This document shows positions 1 through 10,100 of a stretch of DNA of 64,000 nucleotides, piece by piece. The notes below the pieces were generated by a model that saw only the letters and a program-made list of their open reading frames with translations, had not been told where the DNA came from and searched no databases. The DNA comes from Streptomyces sp. TLI_105 (GTDB taxonomy: Bacteria; Actinomycetota; Actinomycetes; Streptomycetales; Streptomycetaceae): positions 7,448,001-7,512,000 of the forward strand of contig NZ_FNSM01000001.1 of the NCBI RefSeq assembly GCF_900105415.1. Reading direction: 5' to 3'. How positions within the stretch are numbered: position 1 is the first letter of the stretch; each line of letters starts with the position of its first letter. The translations under genes and the position numbers were made by a program.

Positions 1-67
1 GACTTGGAACCGTCGGCCCGAAGGCCGGAGGCTGAGAGAACCACCCAAGAATCTCCGACTCAGGACA

Positions 68-913
68 CTAGGCCTGCGACAGGCGTTCGCGGGCCTCGGC
101 CAGGTCCTCCGGGGTCGGCGCGTCGTCCTGGGTGAGGCGGCGGCGCCAGTACCCGGTGAAGTGGACCGAGCGCCGGTCGACACCCCGCTCCTCGACGAGG
201 TGCCGCCGCAGCCCGCGCACCGCCGAGGCCTCGCCCGCCAGCCAGGCGTACGGCCGACCGGTCGGCAGGTCGTCCGCCCGCACGGCCTCGACCGGCGAGT
301 CGCCGTCGCGCAGGTGGCGCACGGTCAGGTCGCCCGCCGTGGGCAGCGGCTGCTCCTCGGCCGCGTCGGGCACCTGGACGTATGCGAGGGCCCGGTGCCC
401 CGGCGGCAGCGCGGCGACGACCGTGGCGAGCGCGGGGAGCGCGCAGGCGTCGGCGTACAGGAGCGTCCAGTCGCCCGCGCCCGGATCGACGGGGACCGCG
501 AACGCCGCCGACGGCCCGAACATGCCCAGCGTGTCCCCGGGCCGCGCGGACCGCGCCCAGCGTGTCGCGGGGCCCGCGTCCTCGCCCTCCTCGTGGAGGA
601 AGAAGTCGACGTCGACGGTTCCGGCCGCCGGGTCGTGCGCCCGGAGGGTGTAGCTCCGCATCCACGGGCGTTCTTCCTCCGGAAGCGCCGCGTAGGCCCC
701 GTACCAGCGCATGACGTCGCCGTCGGGCTCGGGTGCCGGCAGCACCGGCTCGGCCTGGCCCGGCCGGGGGAAGAACAGCTTCACCTGCTGGTCGGGGCCC
801 GCGAGGGCGAAGCCGTCGAGGCTCGGGGCGCCGAGGGTCACGCGGCGCATGCGCGGGGTCACCGGACGGACGGCGGTCACCCGCAGGTGGTGCAGGGGCT
901 GGGGCTGGGACAT
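68..913 (-). CDS. Siderophore-interacting protein (FAD-dependent ferric-siderophore reductase)
   Basis: A cytoplasmic flavoprotein of 281 residues, the usual length for the SIP (ViuB-like) family. These proteins reduce Fe(III) bound to imported siderophores and so release the iron. The N-terminal half is a ferredoxin-reductase-like FAD-binding barrel with the RSYTLR flavin motif near residue 100. The C-terminal half is the NAD(P)H domain and ends with the SIP-type segment VHFTGYWRRR. The ATG at 913 is chosen because the homologous part starts there (MSQPQPLHHL); the reading frame stays open far upstream only because of GC bias. It is divergent from the small gene at 1101. No DtxR/IdeR iron box is visible, but three phased GTCGACA sites lie 50-80 bp upstream. 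The family call is strong; the specific siderophore cannot be read from sequence. Confidence 0.9.
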   Translation of the reverse strand: MSQPQPLHHLRVTAVRPVTPRMRRVTLGAPSLDGFALAGPDQQVKLFFPRPGQAEPVLPAPEPDGDVMRWYGAYAALPEEERPWMRSYTLRAHDPAAGTVDVDFFLHEEGEDAGPATRWARSARPGDTLGMFGPSAAFAVPVDPGAGDWTLLYADACALPALATVVAALPPGHRALAYVQVPDAAEEQPLPTAGDLTVRHLRDGDSPVEAVRADDLPTGRPYAWLAGEASAVRGLRRHLVEERGVDRRSVHFTGYWRRRLTQDDAPTPEDLAEARERLSQA

Positions 914-1100
914 CGTCGGCTCCTCGGGTGGGGCGGGGGCGGACCCCCACGGTCGTCGGGCCCGTCGACACGCCGTCGACATCCCGTCGACACGGCGTGA
1001 CCGCCCGGGTGGCACGGACGGTCCCGAGAGCGGCCCCGGATGCGAGGACGGGGACCGGACACGAGAATGGCGAGTGCCGGACGAACACGTAGGAGGCGGC
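914..1100. promoter_or_regulatory. Divergent promoter region with three phased GTCGACA sites
   Basis: The 187-bp gap between two divergent genes contains GTCGACA at 964, 975 and 986, exactly 11 bp apart, so the copies would lie on one face of the helix. GTCGAC is itself palindromic. The array may be an operator for the siderophore reductase gene. A GGAGG at 1092-1096 serves the gene at 1101. Confidence 0.35.
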
Positions 1101-1304
1101 ATGAACGCTGAGCCCGACAAGACGTTCCTGGGGGAGCGTCCGACGCCCGACAAGCAGCTGCACGCCGGCCCGGAGGGCGGCGAGTTCACGGCCGAGGATC
1201 TGGTCCTCGCCTCCGGCCGTGACGTGAATCCGAAGACCCTCGCCTGGGCGGAACGCCGCATGGCGGAGAAGGGGCGCGCCTCCATGGAGGAGCTTCTGCC
1301 GTAG
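1101..1304 (+). CDS. Small conserved-type hypothetical protein (67 aa)
   Basis: A 67-residue acidic and basic hydrophilic protein with no signal peptide or membrane segment. The start is fixed by AGGAGG at 1091-1096, five bases before the ATG. The sequence reads as an extended N-terminal tail (phosphate- or proline-type turns, DKTFLGERPTPDKQL) followed by a short helix (NPKTLAWAERRMAEKGRASMEELLP). Codon use is strongly GC3-biased like the neighbours, supporting a real gene. I do not recognise a named family. It stands alone, divergent from the siderophore reductase, and is followed by a hairpin terminator. Confidence 0.7.
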   Translation: MNAEPDKTFLGERPTPDKQLHAGPEGGEFTAEDLVLASGRDVNPKTLAWAERRMAEKGRASMEELLP

Positions 1305-1350
1305 GACCCGTCCGGCCTACGGGCCGGTTCTCGTCCTTCCCCCTCCCGCA

Positions 1351-1381
1351 GACCCCGGATCGGTCGCACCGAACCGGGGTC
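1351..1381. terminator. Hairpin terminator after the small gene
   Basis: GACCCCGG (1351-1358) pairs with CCGGGGTC (1374-1381). Inside it TCGGT pairs with ACCGA around a CGC loop, giving a nearly continuous 13-bp stem. There is no U-tract, which is common for streptomycete terminators. Confidence 0.6.
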
Positions 1382-1419
1382 TCGGGCGTCCCGGAGGAGT
1401 CCCGAGGCTTCCGCATTTG

Positions 1420-1433
1420 TGGAACACGTTCTA
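1420..1433. promoter_or_regulatory. KstR-like TetR operator upstream of the acyl-CoA dehydrogenase
   Basis: TGGAACACGTTCTA is an imperfect palindrome (5 of 6 arm positions) matching the actinobacterial KstR-type pattern TNNAAC-NN-GTTNNA, which is relieved by steroid or acyl-CoA intermediates. It lies 75 bp before the start of the acyl-CoA dehydrogenase. No KstR gene is in the window. Confidence 0.5.
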
Positions 1434-1507
1434 CCGTGTCCGCCGTCGCGCGTCGCACCGCACGGGGACGCAGCGGACGCCGCAGGACGCCGCCACGGGA
1501 GGACGCC

Positions 1508-2686
1508 ATGCACCTCGAGTACACGCCCGCACAGAACAGCCTGCGCGCCGAGCTGCGGGCGTACTTCGCCGAGCTGGTCCCGGACGACGTCCACACCCGC
1601 TACGCGGACCCGGCGGCCCAGAAGCGCTTCTACCGCGAGACCGTGCGGCGCCTCGGCTCCGACGGCTGGCTCGGGGTGGGCTGGCCCACCGAGTACGGCG
1701 GGCGCGGCCTGACCCCCATGGAGCAGTTCATCTTCTTCGACGAGGCCGCGCAGGCCGGCGTACCGCTGCCGCTGATGGCGCTGAACACCGTCGGCCCGAC
1801 GATCATGCGCTACGGCACGGACGAGCAGAAGGCGTACTTCCTGCCCCGCATCCTCTCCGGCGAGATCGACTTCGCCATCGGCTACAGCGAGCCCGACGCG
1901 GGCACCGACCTGGCCGCCCTGAAGACCCGCGCGGTGCGGGAGGACGACACGTACGTCGTCAACGGCCAGAAGATCTGGACGACGAACGGCGACACCGCCG
2001 ACTGGGTCTGGCTCGCCGTCCGCACGGACCCCGACGCCCCGCCGCACAAGGGCATCACCATGCTCCTCGTGCCGACGAGCGACCCCGGATACTCCTGCAC
2101 GATCATCAACACCCTCGCCTCGCACGACACCACCGCGAGCTACTACGACGACGTCCGCGTCCCGGTCTCCCGCCGCGTCGGCGAGGAGAACAAGGGCTGG
2201 CGGCTCATCACCAACCAGCTCAACCACGAGCGCGTCACCCTCGCCGCCCACGGAACCATGGCGATCCGCGCCCTCCACGACGTCCGGCGCTGGGCCGCCG
2301 ACACCCCGCTCTCCGACGGCCGCCGCGTCATCGACCTGCCCTGGGTCCGCCGCACCCTGGCCCGCACCCACGCCCGCCTCGACGCGATGAAGCTCCTCAA
2401 CTGGCAGATGGTGAACGCCGTCCAGCACGGCACCCTCACCCCCCAGGACGCCTCCGCCGTCAAGGTCTACGGCTCGGAGGCCCGCCGCGACGCCTACGCC
2501 GCCCTCATGGAGGTCGTCGGCGCCCCCGGTGCCCTCAAGGAGGGCTCGGCGGGCGCCGTCCTCCACGGCGAGCTCGAACGCGGCTACCGCTCCGCCGTCA
2601 TCTTCACCTTCGGCGGCGGAAACAACGAGATCCAGCGCGAGATCATCTCCTGGATCGGCCTGGGCATGCCCCGCGTCCGCCGCTAG
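1508..2686 (+). CDS. Acyl-CoA dehydrogenase (FadE type)
   Basis: A 392-residue flavoenzyme expected to introduce the alpha-beta double bond into an acyl-CoA thioester and pass electrons to ETF. The three-domain acyl-CoA dehydrogenase layout is visible: an N-terminal helical domain with WPTEYGG, a middle beta domain (FAIGYSEPDAGTDLAAL, then QKIWTTNGDTADWVWL), and a C-terminal helical domain with FTFGGGNNEIQREIISWIGLGMP. The GGGNNEIQR segment is the FAD-binding signature. GGGAGG at 1497-1502 precedes the ATG. It appears monocistronic. The KstR-like palindrome upstream suggests a role in sterol side-chain or fatty-acid catabolism, but the substrate is inference. The downstream neighbour is an unrelated IS relic. 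Confidence 0.92.
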   Translation: MHLEYTPAQNSLRAELRAYFAELVPDDVHTRYADPAAQKRFYRETVRRLGSDGWLGVGWPTEYGGRGLTPMEQFIFFDEAAQAGVPLPLMALNTVGPTIMRYGTDEQKAYFLPRILSGEIDFAIGYSEPDAGTDLAALKTRAVREDDTYVVNGQKIWTTNGDTADWVWLAVRTDPDAPPHKGITMLLVPTSDPGYSCTIINTLASHDTTASYYDDVRVPVSRRVGEENKGWRLITNQLNHERVTLAAHGTMAIRALHDVRRWAADTPLSDGRRVIDLPWVRRTLARTHARLDAMKLLNWQMVNAVQHGTLTPQDASAVKVYGSEARRDAYAALMEVVGAPGALKEGSAGAVLHGELERGYRSAVIFTFGGGNNEIQREIISWIGLGMPRVRR

Positions 2687-2693
2687 TGCCGTA

Positions 2694-3165
2694 TCAGGCG
2701 ACGTTCGCCCTGGCGACGACCTCGCGCAGGCGTTCGTCGGCGGCGTGCTCGTTCCGCCAGGCGATGGAGCGGCGGATCATGCTGCCCTGTTCCTGGTGGC
2801 CGGCGTGGTCGGTGCCGTCGAGGGTGAAATAGCGCAGGGCGGTGAACCGGGCCTCGATAGAGCTGGTCCTTGCCCAGGTCGTAGGCGGCTGACAGGTGCC
2901 GGACCCCGTGCGGGCGGGTGCAGGTCGCGCGCCGCCGTGGCCGGGGCTCGCCGGCCGGGTCCTTGTGCCTACCGCCGCGTTCCGCCCACTGCCGGCCGGG
3001 GCGGGGCTGGAGGGTGCCGAACTCGTCCAGGTGGAAGACGACTTCGGGCTCGCCACTCTCGGGTATGATCTCGCCTTCGGCGATGGCGTAGAGGTGCTCG
3101 ACCCTCGCCACCGGCATCCGCTGGGCGGACAGCAGCACCATTCGGGCCCGCCGCCAGGTCACCAC
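2694..3165 (-). pseudogene. Decayed IS630-family transposase
   Basis: This is a relic reading from right to left. It opens with an N-terminal fragment (RRARMVLLSAQRMPVARV) joined directly to the middle of the transposase (EVVFHLDEFGTLQPRPGRQW, where the D of the DDE triad sits, then THPHG-like RPHGVRHL). After KDQLY the frame shifts and further sequence is missing. The C-terminus resumes in another frame as IEARFTALRYFTLDGTDH and ends WRNEHAADERLREVV. At about 150 codons against roughly 340-360 in intact relatives, it cannot be active. No terminal repeats were recognised. Confidence 0.8.
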
Positions 3166-3342
3166 CGACCCGGCACCCCTGCGAACGATCCGCAGCAGCG
3201 GCCTTCCCCGTCGTCGTCGATCTCACGGACCCGTACGTGTTCTGCCGTCAGGACAGCTTGACGGCGTCGGCGTCAGGCAAGCGGCCGACCGGCCATCGGG
3301 TCGCCGACTGCCCCGCGCAGCAAGCGGTTCCGTCGCTCTGGT

Positions 3343-3759
3343 CTACGACTCGTCGAACGTCCAGGTGAACACCACCTGTCCCGCCTCCGGGATGCCGTCG
3401 GCTCGGCTGTACGTCGCTCGTGCCGCTGCGTTGTCCTCGTCCGTGACCGTCCACACGCCGTAGCAGCCCCGCTCGCGCGACAGGTCCGCAAGCGCCGACA
3501 CCAGAGCCCGGCCGATGCCCCGCCCGCCGAACGGCGCGTCCACACCCAGCTCGTACAGGAACATCTCGGTCCCCTTGTCCGGGTGCGTCATCTCGACGCC
3601 GGTGACCATCCCCGCCGGGACATCGTCCACGTAGGCGATCAGGAGGTGGTGGCGCTCATCCGCCAGGAACCTTTCAGTCGCCTTCTGCTCTGGGGCGGCG
3701 TCGAACAGGTGCCCGGCGGCGTTGACGGCTTCGACCTGAGTGACCCGACGGATCTCCAT
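3343..3759 (-). CDS. GNAT family N-acetyltransferase
   Basis: A 138-residue single-domain acetyl-CoA-dependent acyltransferase. The acetyl-CoA pyrophosphate loop is clear in VDAPFGGRGIGRALVSAL, with the R/Q-x-x-G-x-G/A motif as GGRGIG near residue 89. The upstream strand LYELGV and the terminal DEDNAAARATY segment also fit. Similar short actinobacterial GNATs are often annotated as AAC(3)-I-like aminoglycoside acetyltransferases; that substrate is possible but not shown here. The ATG at 3759 gives the normal length, while the open frame upstream lacks homology. It is divergent from the giant RHS gene across a 420-bp gap. Confidence 0.85.
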   Translation of the reverse strand: MEIRRVTQVEAVNAAGHLFDAAPEQKATERFLADERHHLLIAYVDDVPAGMVTGVEMTHPDKGTEMFLYELGVDAPFGGRGIGRALVSALADLSRERGCYGVWTVTDEDNAAARATYSRADGIPEAGQVVFTWTFDES

Positions 3760-4179
3760 TCGGGGATTCTGGCAGGTTTCGGCATCGAAAACCGGCAATC
3801 TCGCCACCCGAGCCTCCCCGGCCGAAATCCGGCTCTGCGCCTGATGCCACGGCCTTCGGTGCCGCGTTTGTCCTCGGCTGTGCGCCGGGCCCTGAGATGA
3901 CCCTTTCAGGCAGTCTTTCCCTCTGCCCGCGCGGCGAAATGCCCTGAATGCGTGAGCGGTTGACGTGGCATCAACTCCATGTTGAAGAATCCCCCCGTCA
4001 TGATCGGCGCACCTCTGGCGAGGCCGCTTTCCCCTGTGCGGAAGGCGGTCTGGTTCGCCATGCCTTGAGGCGCTCCGGTCGAGGTCGGAACCATCGCGAC
4101 CGGCGACGGAGCGTCCGCGTCGGTGGGACGGTGCGCCTGTTCCGCCCCGTGCGGGACGGGCGTCGATGAAGGGGATGGC
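3760..4179 (+). promoter_or_regulatory. Upstream region of the RHS gene with a possible promoter
   Basis: This 420-bp gap holds no convincing gene. TTGACG at 3960-3965 is followed after 17 bp by TGAAGA (3983-3988), a plausible -35/-10 pair. It would leave a leader of about 185 bases before the GTG at 4180. The rest shows no clear operator or structure to me. Confidence 0.3.
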
Positions 4180-7100
4180 GTGAAAGTGAAACACGGGCGG
4201 GCAATAGCCTGCCTCGTGGTGTCGGCAATTGTCGGCACCGTGCTTCCACAAGCCGCTTATGCGGCACCGGTTTCAACCGGCGACGGCGAGAGTATTGCCG
4301 ACGCTTTCTCGGGCTGGTTCTCGGACGACGACGAGTCGGACGGGCCGGAGGCGCCGTCGACCGGTGGGACTCCGGTGCTGCCGAGCCGGGAGAAGCTGCC
4401 GAAGGGCAAGGCGGCCCCGAAGCCGAAGCGGGTCGCCGAACTGACCGGGAAGCGGACGGCGAACGCCCGCTACTGGCAGCTGTCCGACGGCCGGGTGCAG
4501 GCCGAGGTGTCGGCGGTGCCCACCGGGTACCGGGCGGGCAGGTCGTGGAAGGACATCGACCCGACGGTCGCCCCGTCCGATGCCCAGGGTTTCGCCTTCT
4601 CCAACACGACGAACGCCGCACAGAGCTGGTTCGGCTCGGACGCGGAGCGTCTGCTGCGCTTCCAGGCCGGCGGCCACGCGGTGACTCTCGGTCTGAAGGG
4701 TGCGGGGAAGCTCGCGCCGGTGGCCAAGGGCGACACGGTCACGTACCAGGACGCGGCGTCCGGTGCGGATCTGTCGTACCAGGTCGGTCCGGGGCGGGTG
4801 AAGGAGAACATCGTCCTGGACGCGAAGCCGTCCGGGCCGGTGTCCTTCACCTTCACCCTGGACGCGGGCGGTCTGACCCCGAAGGCGAACAAGGACGGCT
4901 CCGTCTCCTTCTATGGTGAGGGCGCGGATGCGGTCCTCGTGATCCCGGCGGCGTTCATGACGGACGCCAAGAAGGACGCGAAGGCTCCGTACGGTTCCGG
5001 CTACAGCTCGGCCGTGCAGCAGAAGCTGTCGAAGGCCGGTAAGGGCTGGGAGCTGACGGTCACGCCGGACGCGAAGTGGCTGACCGCCCCCGAGCGGCAA
5101 TATCCGGTCACCATCGACCCGACGATCTCGATCGCGCCGACGCCGACGACGGCGCAGGACGTGATGATCTCCTCGGACGGTCCGGCGACGAACTACGACG
5201 ACAACTGGCGTCTGTCGGTCGGCAACACCTCCACGGGTTCGTCGCGTGCGCTGATCCGCTTCCCGGTCGGCAGCATCCCGGCGGGCACGAAGCTCGATTC
5301 CGCCGATCTGAAGCTGTACTTCGACCAGACGCACACCACGGGTGACACCGAGGTCCAGCTGGAGGCGCACCGGGCGACCCAGGCGTGGACGGAGTCCGGG
5401 GCGACCTGGAACAACGCGAACGCGATCACCGGTGAGCTGTCCGGCACGGCGGTCGTCGTCGACGACGGCGACACCGGGCGTACGGCCGCCGTGGGGGCCT
5501 GGCCGGCCTCGGGGAACACGGCGTACACGCAGTACGCGGTCAACCAGGACTACCTGTACAACAAGGACACGGTCGCGGGGGACACCTACACCTGGCAGCC
5601 GAGTCTTCCCGAGGACGGCACGTACCAGGTCGAGACGCACTACATACCCGCGTCGGACCGGGCGACGAACGTGCCGTACACCGTCACCTACGACGGCGGC
5701 ACGAAGGCCTACACCGTCAACCAGCAGGCCGGCACCGCCGGGGTGTGGAAGACCCTCGGCAGCCATCCGTTCAAGGCCGGCACCCTCGGCAAGATCGTCC
5801 TGGGGGACGGGCCGGCGTCGACGACCACGTCGGTGATCGCGGACGCGGTGCGGTTCACCAAGGGCGGTGTGGTCACCAAGCAGCCCGGTGAGCTGAACAC
5901 CTGGCACTCCTTCCCCGTGACCAAGACGGTGCAGTCCTGGATCGACGGCACGAACGTCAACAACGGCTTCGTGATCAAGGCCGGTGACGAGTCCGCGAAC
6001 GGCCCCAAGGGCGGTCCGCGCTACGAGGGCAGCGAGTTCGGGTACGGCGGCGAGACCGCCAACTACCCCCGCCTCGTCCTCACCTTCGGCCGTCAGGGCG
6101 TCGACCTCGCCGCCCCGACCACCATCCACGACACCGGCGCCGAGCTGAACTGGTCCGCCTACCAGGACAAGGACCCGATCGGCACCGGCGACGACCTGGT
6201 CGAGTACCAGGTCCACCGCTCGGTCAGCCAGACCTTCACCCCGTCCGCCGCCACCCTGGTGGCCCCGGTCGCGCCCGGCACGACGTCGTTCACCGACACC
6301 TCGGCGACACCGACGAAGGCCGACGACGCCGACCCCTTCGGCCGCGCCTACTACTACATGGTCGCGGTCAAGACGAAGGACGGGCAGGTCGTCGCCGCGC
6401 CCACCCAGCTGGTCCGGCTGCCGAAGGCGGGCCGGACGACGAAGGTGGTCGCCGCCTCGCAGGACACCACCCTGTCCTCGCTGCAGTCCACGACGGCGCA
6501 CGACACCCTCGACGACAGCGGTCCGAAGAACTGGCTGTCGGTCGGCAACAACTCCGCCACCTACGGCGACACCCGCGCGCTGCTGAAGTTCCCGGCCCTC
6601 GGCATCCCCGCCACGGCCCGGGTCCTGGACGCGAACGTGCGCCTGTGGTCCACCCAGACCGCCCAGGACACCACCGGCGCGGTCTACGAACTCCGCCCGC
6701 TGACGCGTGACTTCGACGAGGCCGCCGCCACCTGGGTGAAGGCCGACGCGAGCACGAACTGGACGACGGCGGGCGGCGACTTCGGCGCCGTGACGGCCGA
6801 CACCGGGGCGATGACGAACGACCCGGCGCGCCACGACTGGAACGTCACCTCGCTGGCGCAGTCCTGGGTGACCACCCCGGCCTCCCAGAAGGGCGTGGCC
6901 CTCAAGATGGCCGACGAGGCCGCCTCGCAGGAGCGCACCCTGTTCCTGTCGTCCGAGGGCACCGAGCCGCGGCTCGCGCCCCGGATGGTGGTCACGTACG
7001 TCGACTCCACCACGGAGTCGACGTACTACGCGCCGCAGACCCCGGCCCGGATGACGCCGAACAGCGACTACACGGTCGACTTCACCCTCACCAACACCAC

Positions 7101-10100
7101 CGCCTCGACCTGGAACACGGCCGATCACGTCCTGAGCTACAAGTGGACGCTGCCCGACGGCACCGACGTCACCAACGGCGGTAACCAGGTCCAGACCGTG
7201 CTGCCGTCCAACGTCGCCCCGGGCGGTTCGGTCAGTCTGCAGGCGCAGGTCAAGACGCCGATCAACTCGGACAACGGCAACAAGCGCACCGACTACGTCC
7301 TGACCTGGGACGTCTACAACAAGACGACCGGCACGTGGGTCTCCGGCACCTCCGGCATCCCGGGCCTGGCCCAGAACGTGGCGGTGGAGGACCCGACCTC
7401 CAACACCCTCGGCCTGGAGAAGTTCTACTCCTACACCGGCAAGAACACCGGCGCCGGCTCGACCGTCATGAACAACACGGCGGCGGGCAACAGCGTGTGG
7501 CAGTACAACGCGTTCTCCAACCCGGGCCGTGGCATCACGACCTTCGTCCGCTTCGCGTACAACAGCCTGGACACCTCCGACACGGTCCTCGGCCCCGGTT
7601 GGTCCGCCCAGGTCTCCGGTCCGATCCGGCTGGGGGCTCCCCTGGAGTTCCACCCCAAGCCGAACCCGACCGAGATCCGCCTCCCGGACGGTGACGGCAC
7701 CACGCACGTCTTCCGCTGGGACGCGGCCACGAGCTCCTGGAAGGCGCCGGCGGGTGTCCACTTCAGGCTGACGGCCAAGGCCGGTCTGGACTGCACGCCG
7801 CTGAAGGACCCGGTCCCGGACGCCTGGACGCTGACGCGTCCGGACGGGACCCGGTTCCTGTTCGGCTGCGACGGCTTCATGACGTCGATGGTCGACAAGA
7901 ACGGCAACACGCAGACCTTCACCTACGAAGAGCGCAAGTCGAACAACAAGCCGACCAAGTTCCTGAAGTACGTCACCGACCCGGCCGGCCGGCAGTCGCT
8001 GACGGTCGCCTACTACACGAAGGCCGACAGCAGCAACCCGAAGATCATCGACCACGTCAAGTCGATGACCGACATCTCCGGCCGCAAGATCACCTTCGAG
8101 TACTCCGACAAGGGTCTGCTGACGAAGCTGACGGACGGCGCGGGCTCCACCCAGCCGAAGGTCTTCGCCTTCGAATACGACGCCACCCAGGGCAACAAGA
8201 ACGTCAAGCTCGTCAAGGCCACCGACCCCCGCGGCAACGCCACGCAGCTGGCGTACTACGCGCCGCAGACCGGTGACGACCCGAAGTACCACTGGTGGAC
8301 CAAGACGATCACCGACCGTCTCCAGGGCGTCACCACCTTCACGTACGCGCAGGACACGGCCAACCCGAAGTTCACCGCCGCCAAGGTCACCGACGCGGAG
8401 AGCCACAGCACCGACTACGTGACGGACGACTTCGGCCGCCCCGTCCAGACGACGAACGCCAAGTCCGAGACCACCAAGATGAGCTGGGACGCGGACAACA
8501 ACGTCACGTACATGGAGGAGGCGAACGGCGCCAAGACGGCCTACTGCTACGACCGGAAGACGGGCTATCCGCTCTGGCAGCGCGACGCCGAGAACAACAA
8601 GAACGGCGTCCCGGCGCAGAGCGACTGCGCCCCCGGCGTCTACCCGGCCAACGCGCAGCAGTACGCGTACCAGACGCGCGCCGACGGCTACGCGGCGGAC
8701 CTGTTCACCAAGACCTCTCCCGAGGGCCGCAAGTGGCAGTTCGGCTACGACTCCTTCGGCAACCTGAAGACGGTCACCGACCCCAAGGGCGTCGCCACCG
8801 CGACGGCCGGTGACTACACCACCTCGTACGAGTACGACGCGTACGGTCAGATGACCAAGGCGATCGACGCCAACGGCAACGCGACCACGAACAGCTCCTT
8901 CGGCCCGACCGGTTTCCCGGCCGTCATCACGGACGCGCTGGGGAAGTCCACCACGTCCACCTACGACGAGCGTGGGCAGGTCACCGAACTCACCGACGCG
9001 CTGGGCAAGAAGACCACGCAGACCTATGACGTCTTCGGTCGTCCGCTGGTCAAGACGGTGCCCAAGGACCAGAACGCCGGCGTCCTGATCACCACGCCCG
9101 CCCCGGTGTACGACGCCAACGACAACGTCACGACGTCGAAGGCTCCGAACGGTGCCGCCTCCACCGCCGTGTACGACGCGGCGGACCAGGTCAAGGAGGC
9201 CACCGCCCCGGCGAACAACAACACCGTGGCCCGGAAGACCACGTACACGTACGACAAGGTCGGCAACCTGACGGCCAAGACCGAGCCGAAGGGCAACCTC
9301 TCCGGCGCGGTGGCGGGTTCCTACACGACGACCCACACGTACGACCCGCTCGACCGGCTCGTCGCCGTCGTGAACGCGAACCAGGCCAGGCTGACGTACA
9401 CGTACGACAACGTCGGCAACGTCGTCAAGGTGGTCGACCCGAAGAAGAACGCCACCCCGGACCCGGACGACTTCGCGACCAAGACCGAGTACGACCTGAA
9501 CCACCGGGCCACGGTCACCACGGACGCCATCGGGAAGACCAGCAGGACGACGTATGACAAGGACTCCCTGGTCCTCTCCACGACGGACGCGGAGAACAAC
9601 ACCACGCTCGTCACCTACGACGAGCGCGGCAGGCAGACCGAGGTCAAGGCGCCGCACACGGGTGCCTCGCCGGTCGTCTACCGGACGACGCGGTACGAGT
9701 ACGACCAGGTCGGCAACACCACGAAGGTGACGACGCCGCGCGGTACGGACACGGCCGCCGCCGACGACTTCGCCACGCGTACCGAGTACGACGCGCTGAA
9801 CCGTCCGGTCAAGCAGTACCAGCCCTACGACCCGGCGGACCCGCGCTACAACAAGGCGGACGTCTACACCCGCACCGACTACGACGCGGTGGGCCGCGTC
9901 GTCAGGACGTCGATGCCGCCGTCCGACAAGGAGACGGTCCGCAACGACACCACGGTCGAGTACTTCGACAACGGCTGGACGAAGAAGTCCACCGACCCCT
10001 GGGACATCGTCACCAGCTACGACTACAACGCCCTGGGGCAGCAGACCAACCGCACCCTGACCTCGGCCGGCGGCTCCTCGGAGCGCAGCATGAGCTGGTC

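Noticed and set aside
1..67. Possible gene end or structured RNA at the window edge
   Set aside because: Too short to judge: a small GGCC hairpin is visible, but no coding frame or RNA family can be supported.
68..2566. An 832-codon minus-strand frame that includes the siderophore reductase
   Set aside because: Only the last 281 codons show homology; the upstream part runs antisense through the acyl-CoA dehydrogenase gene and is compositional.
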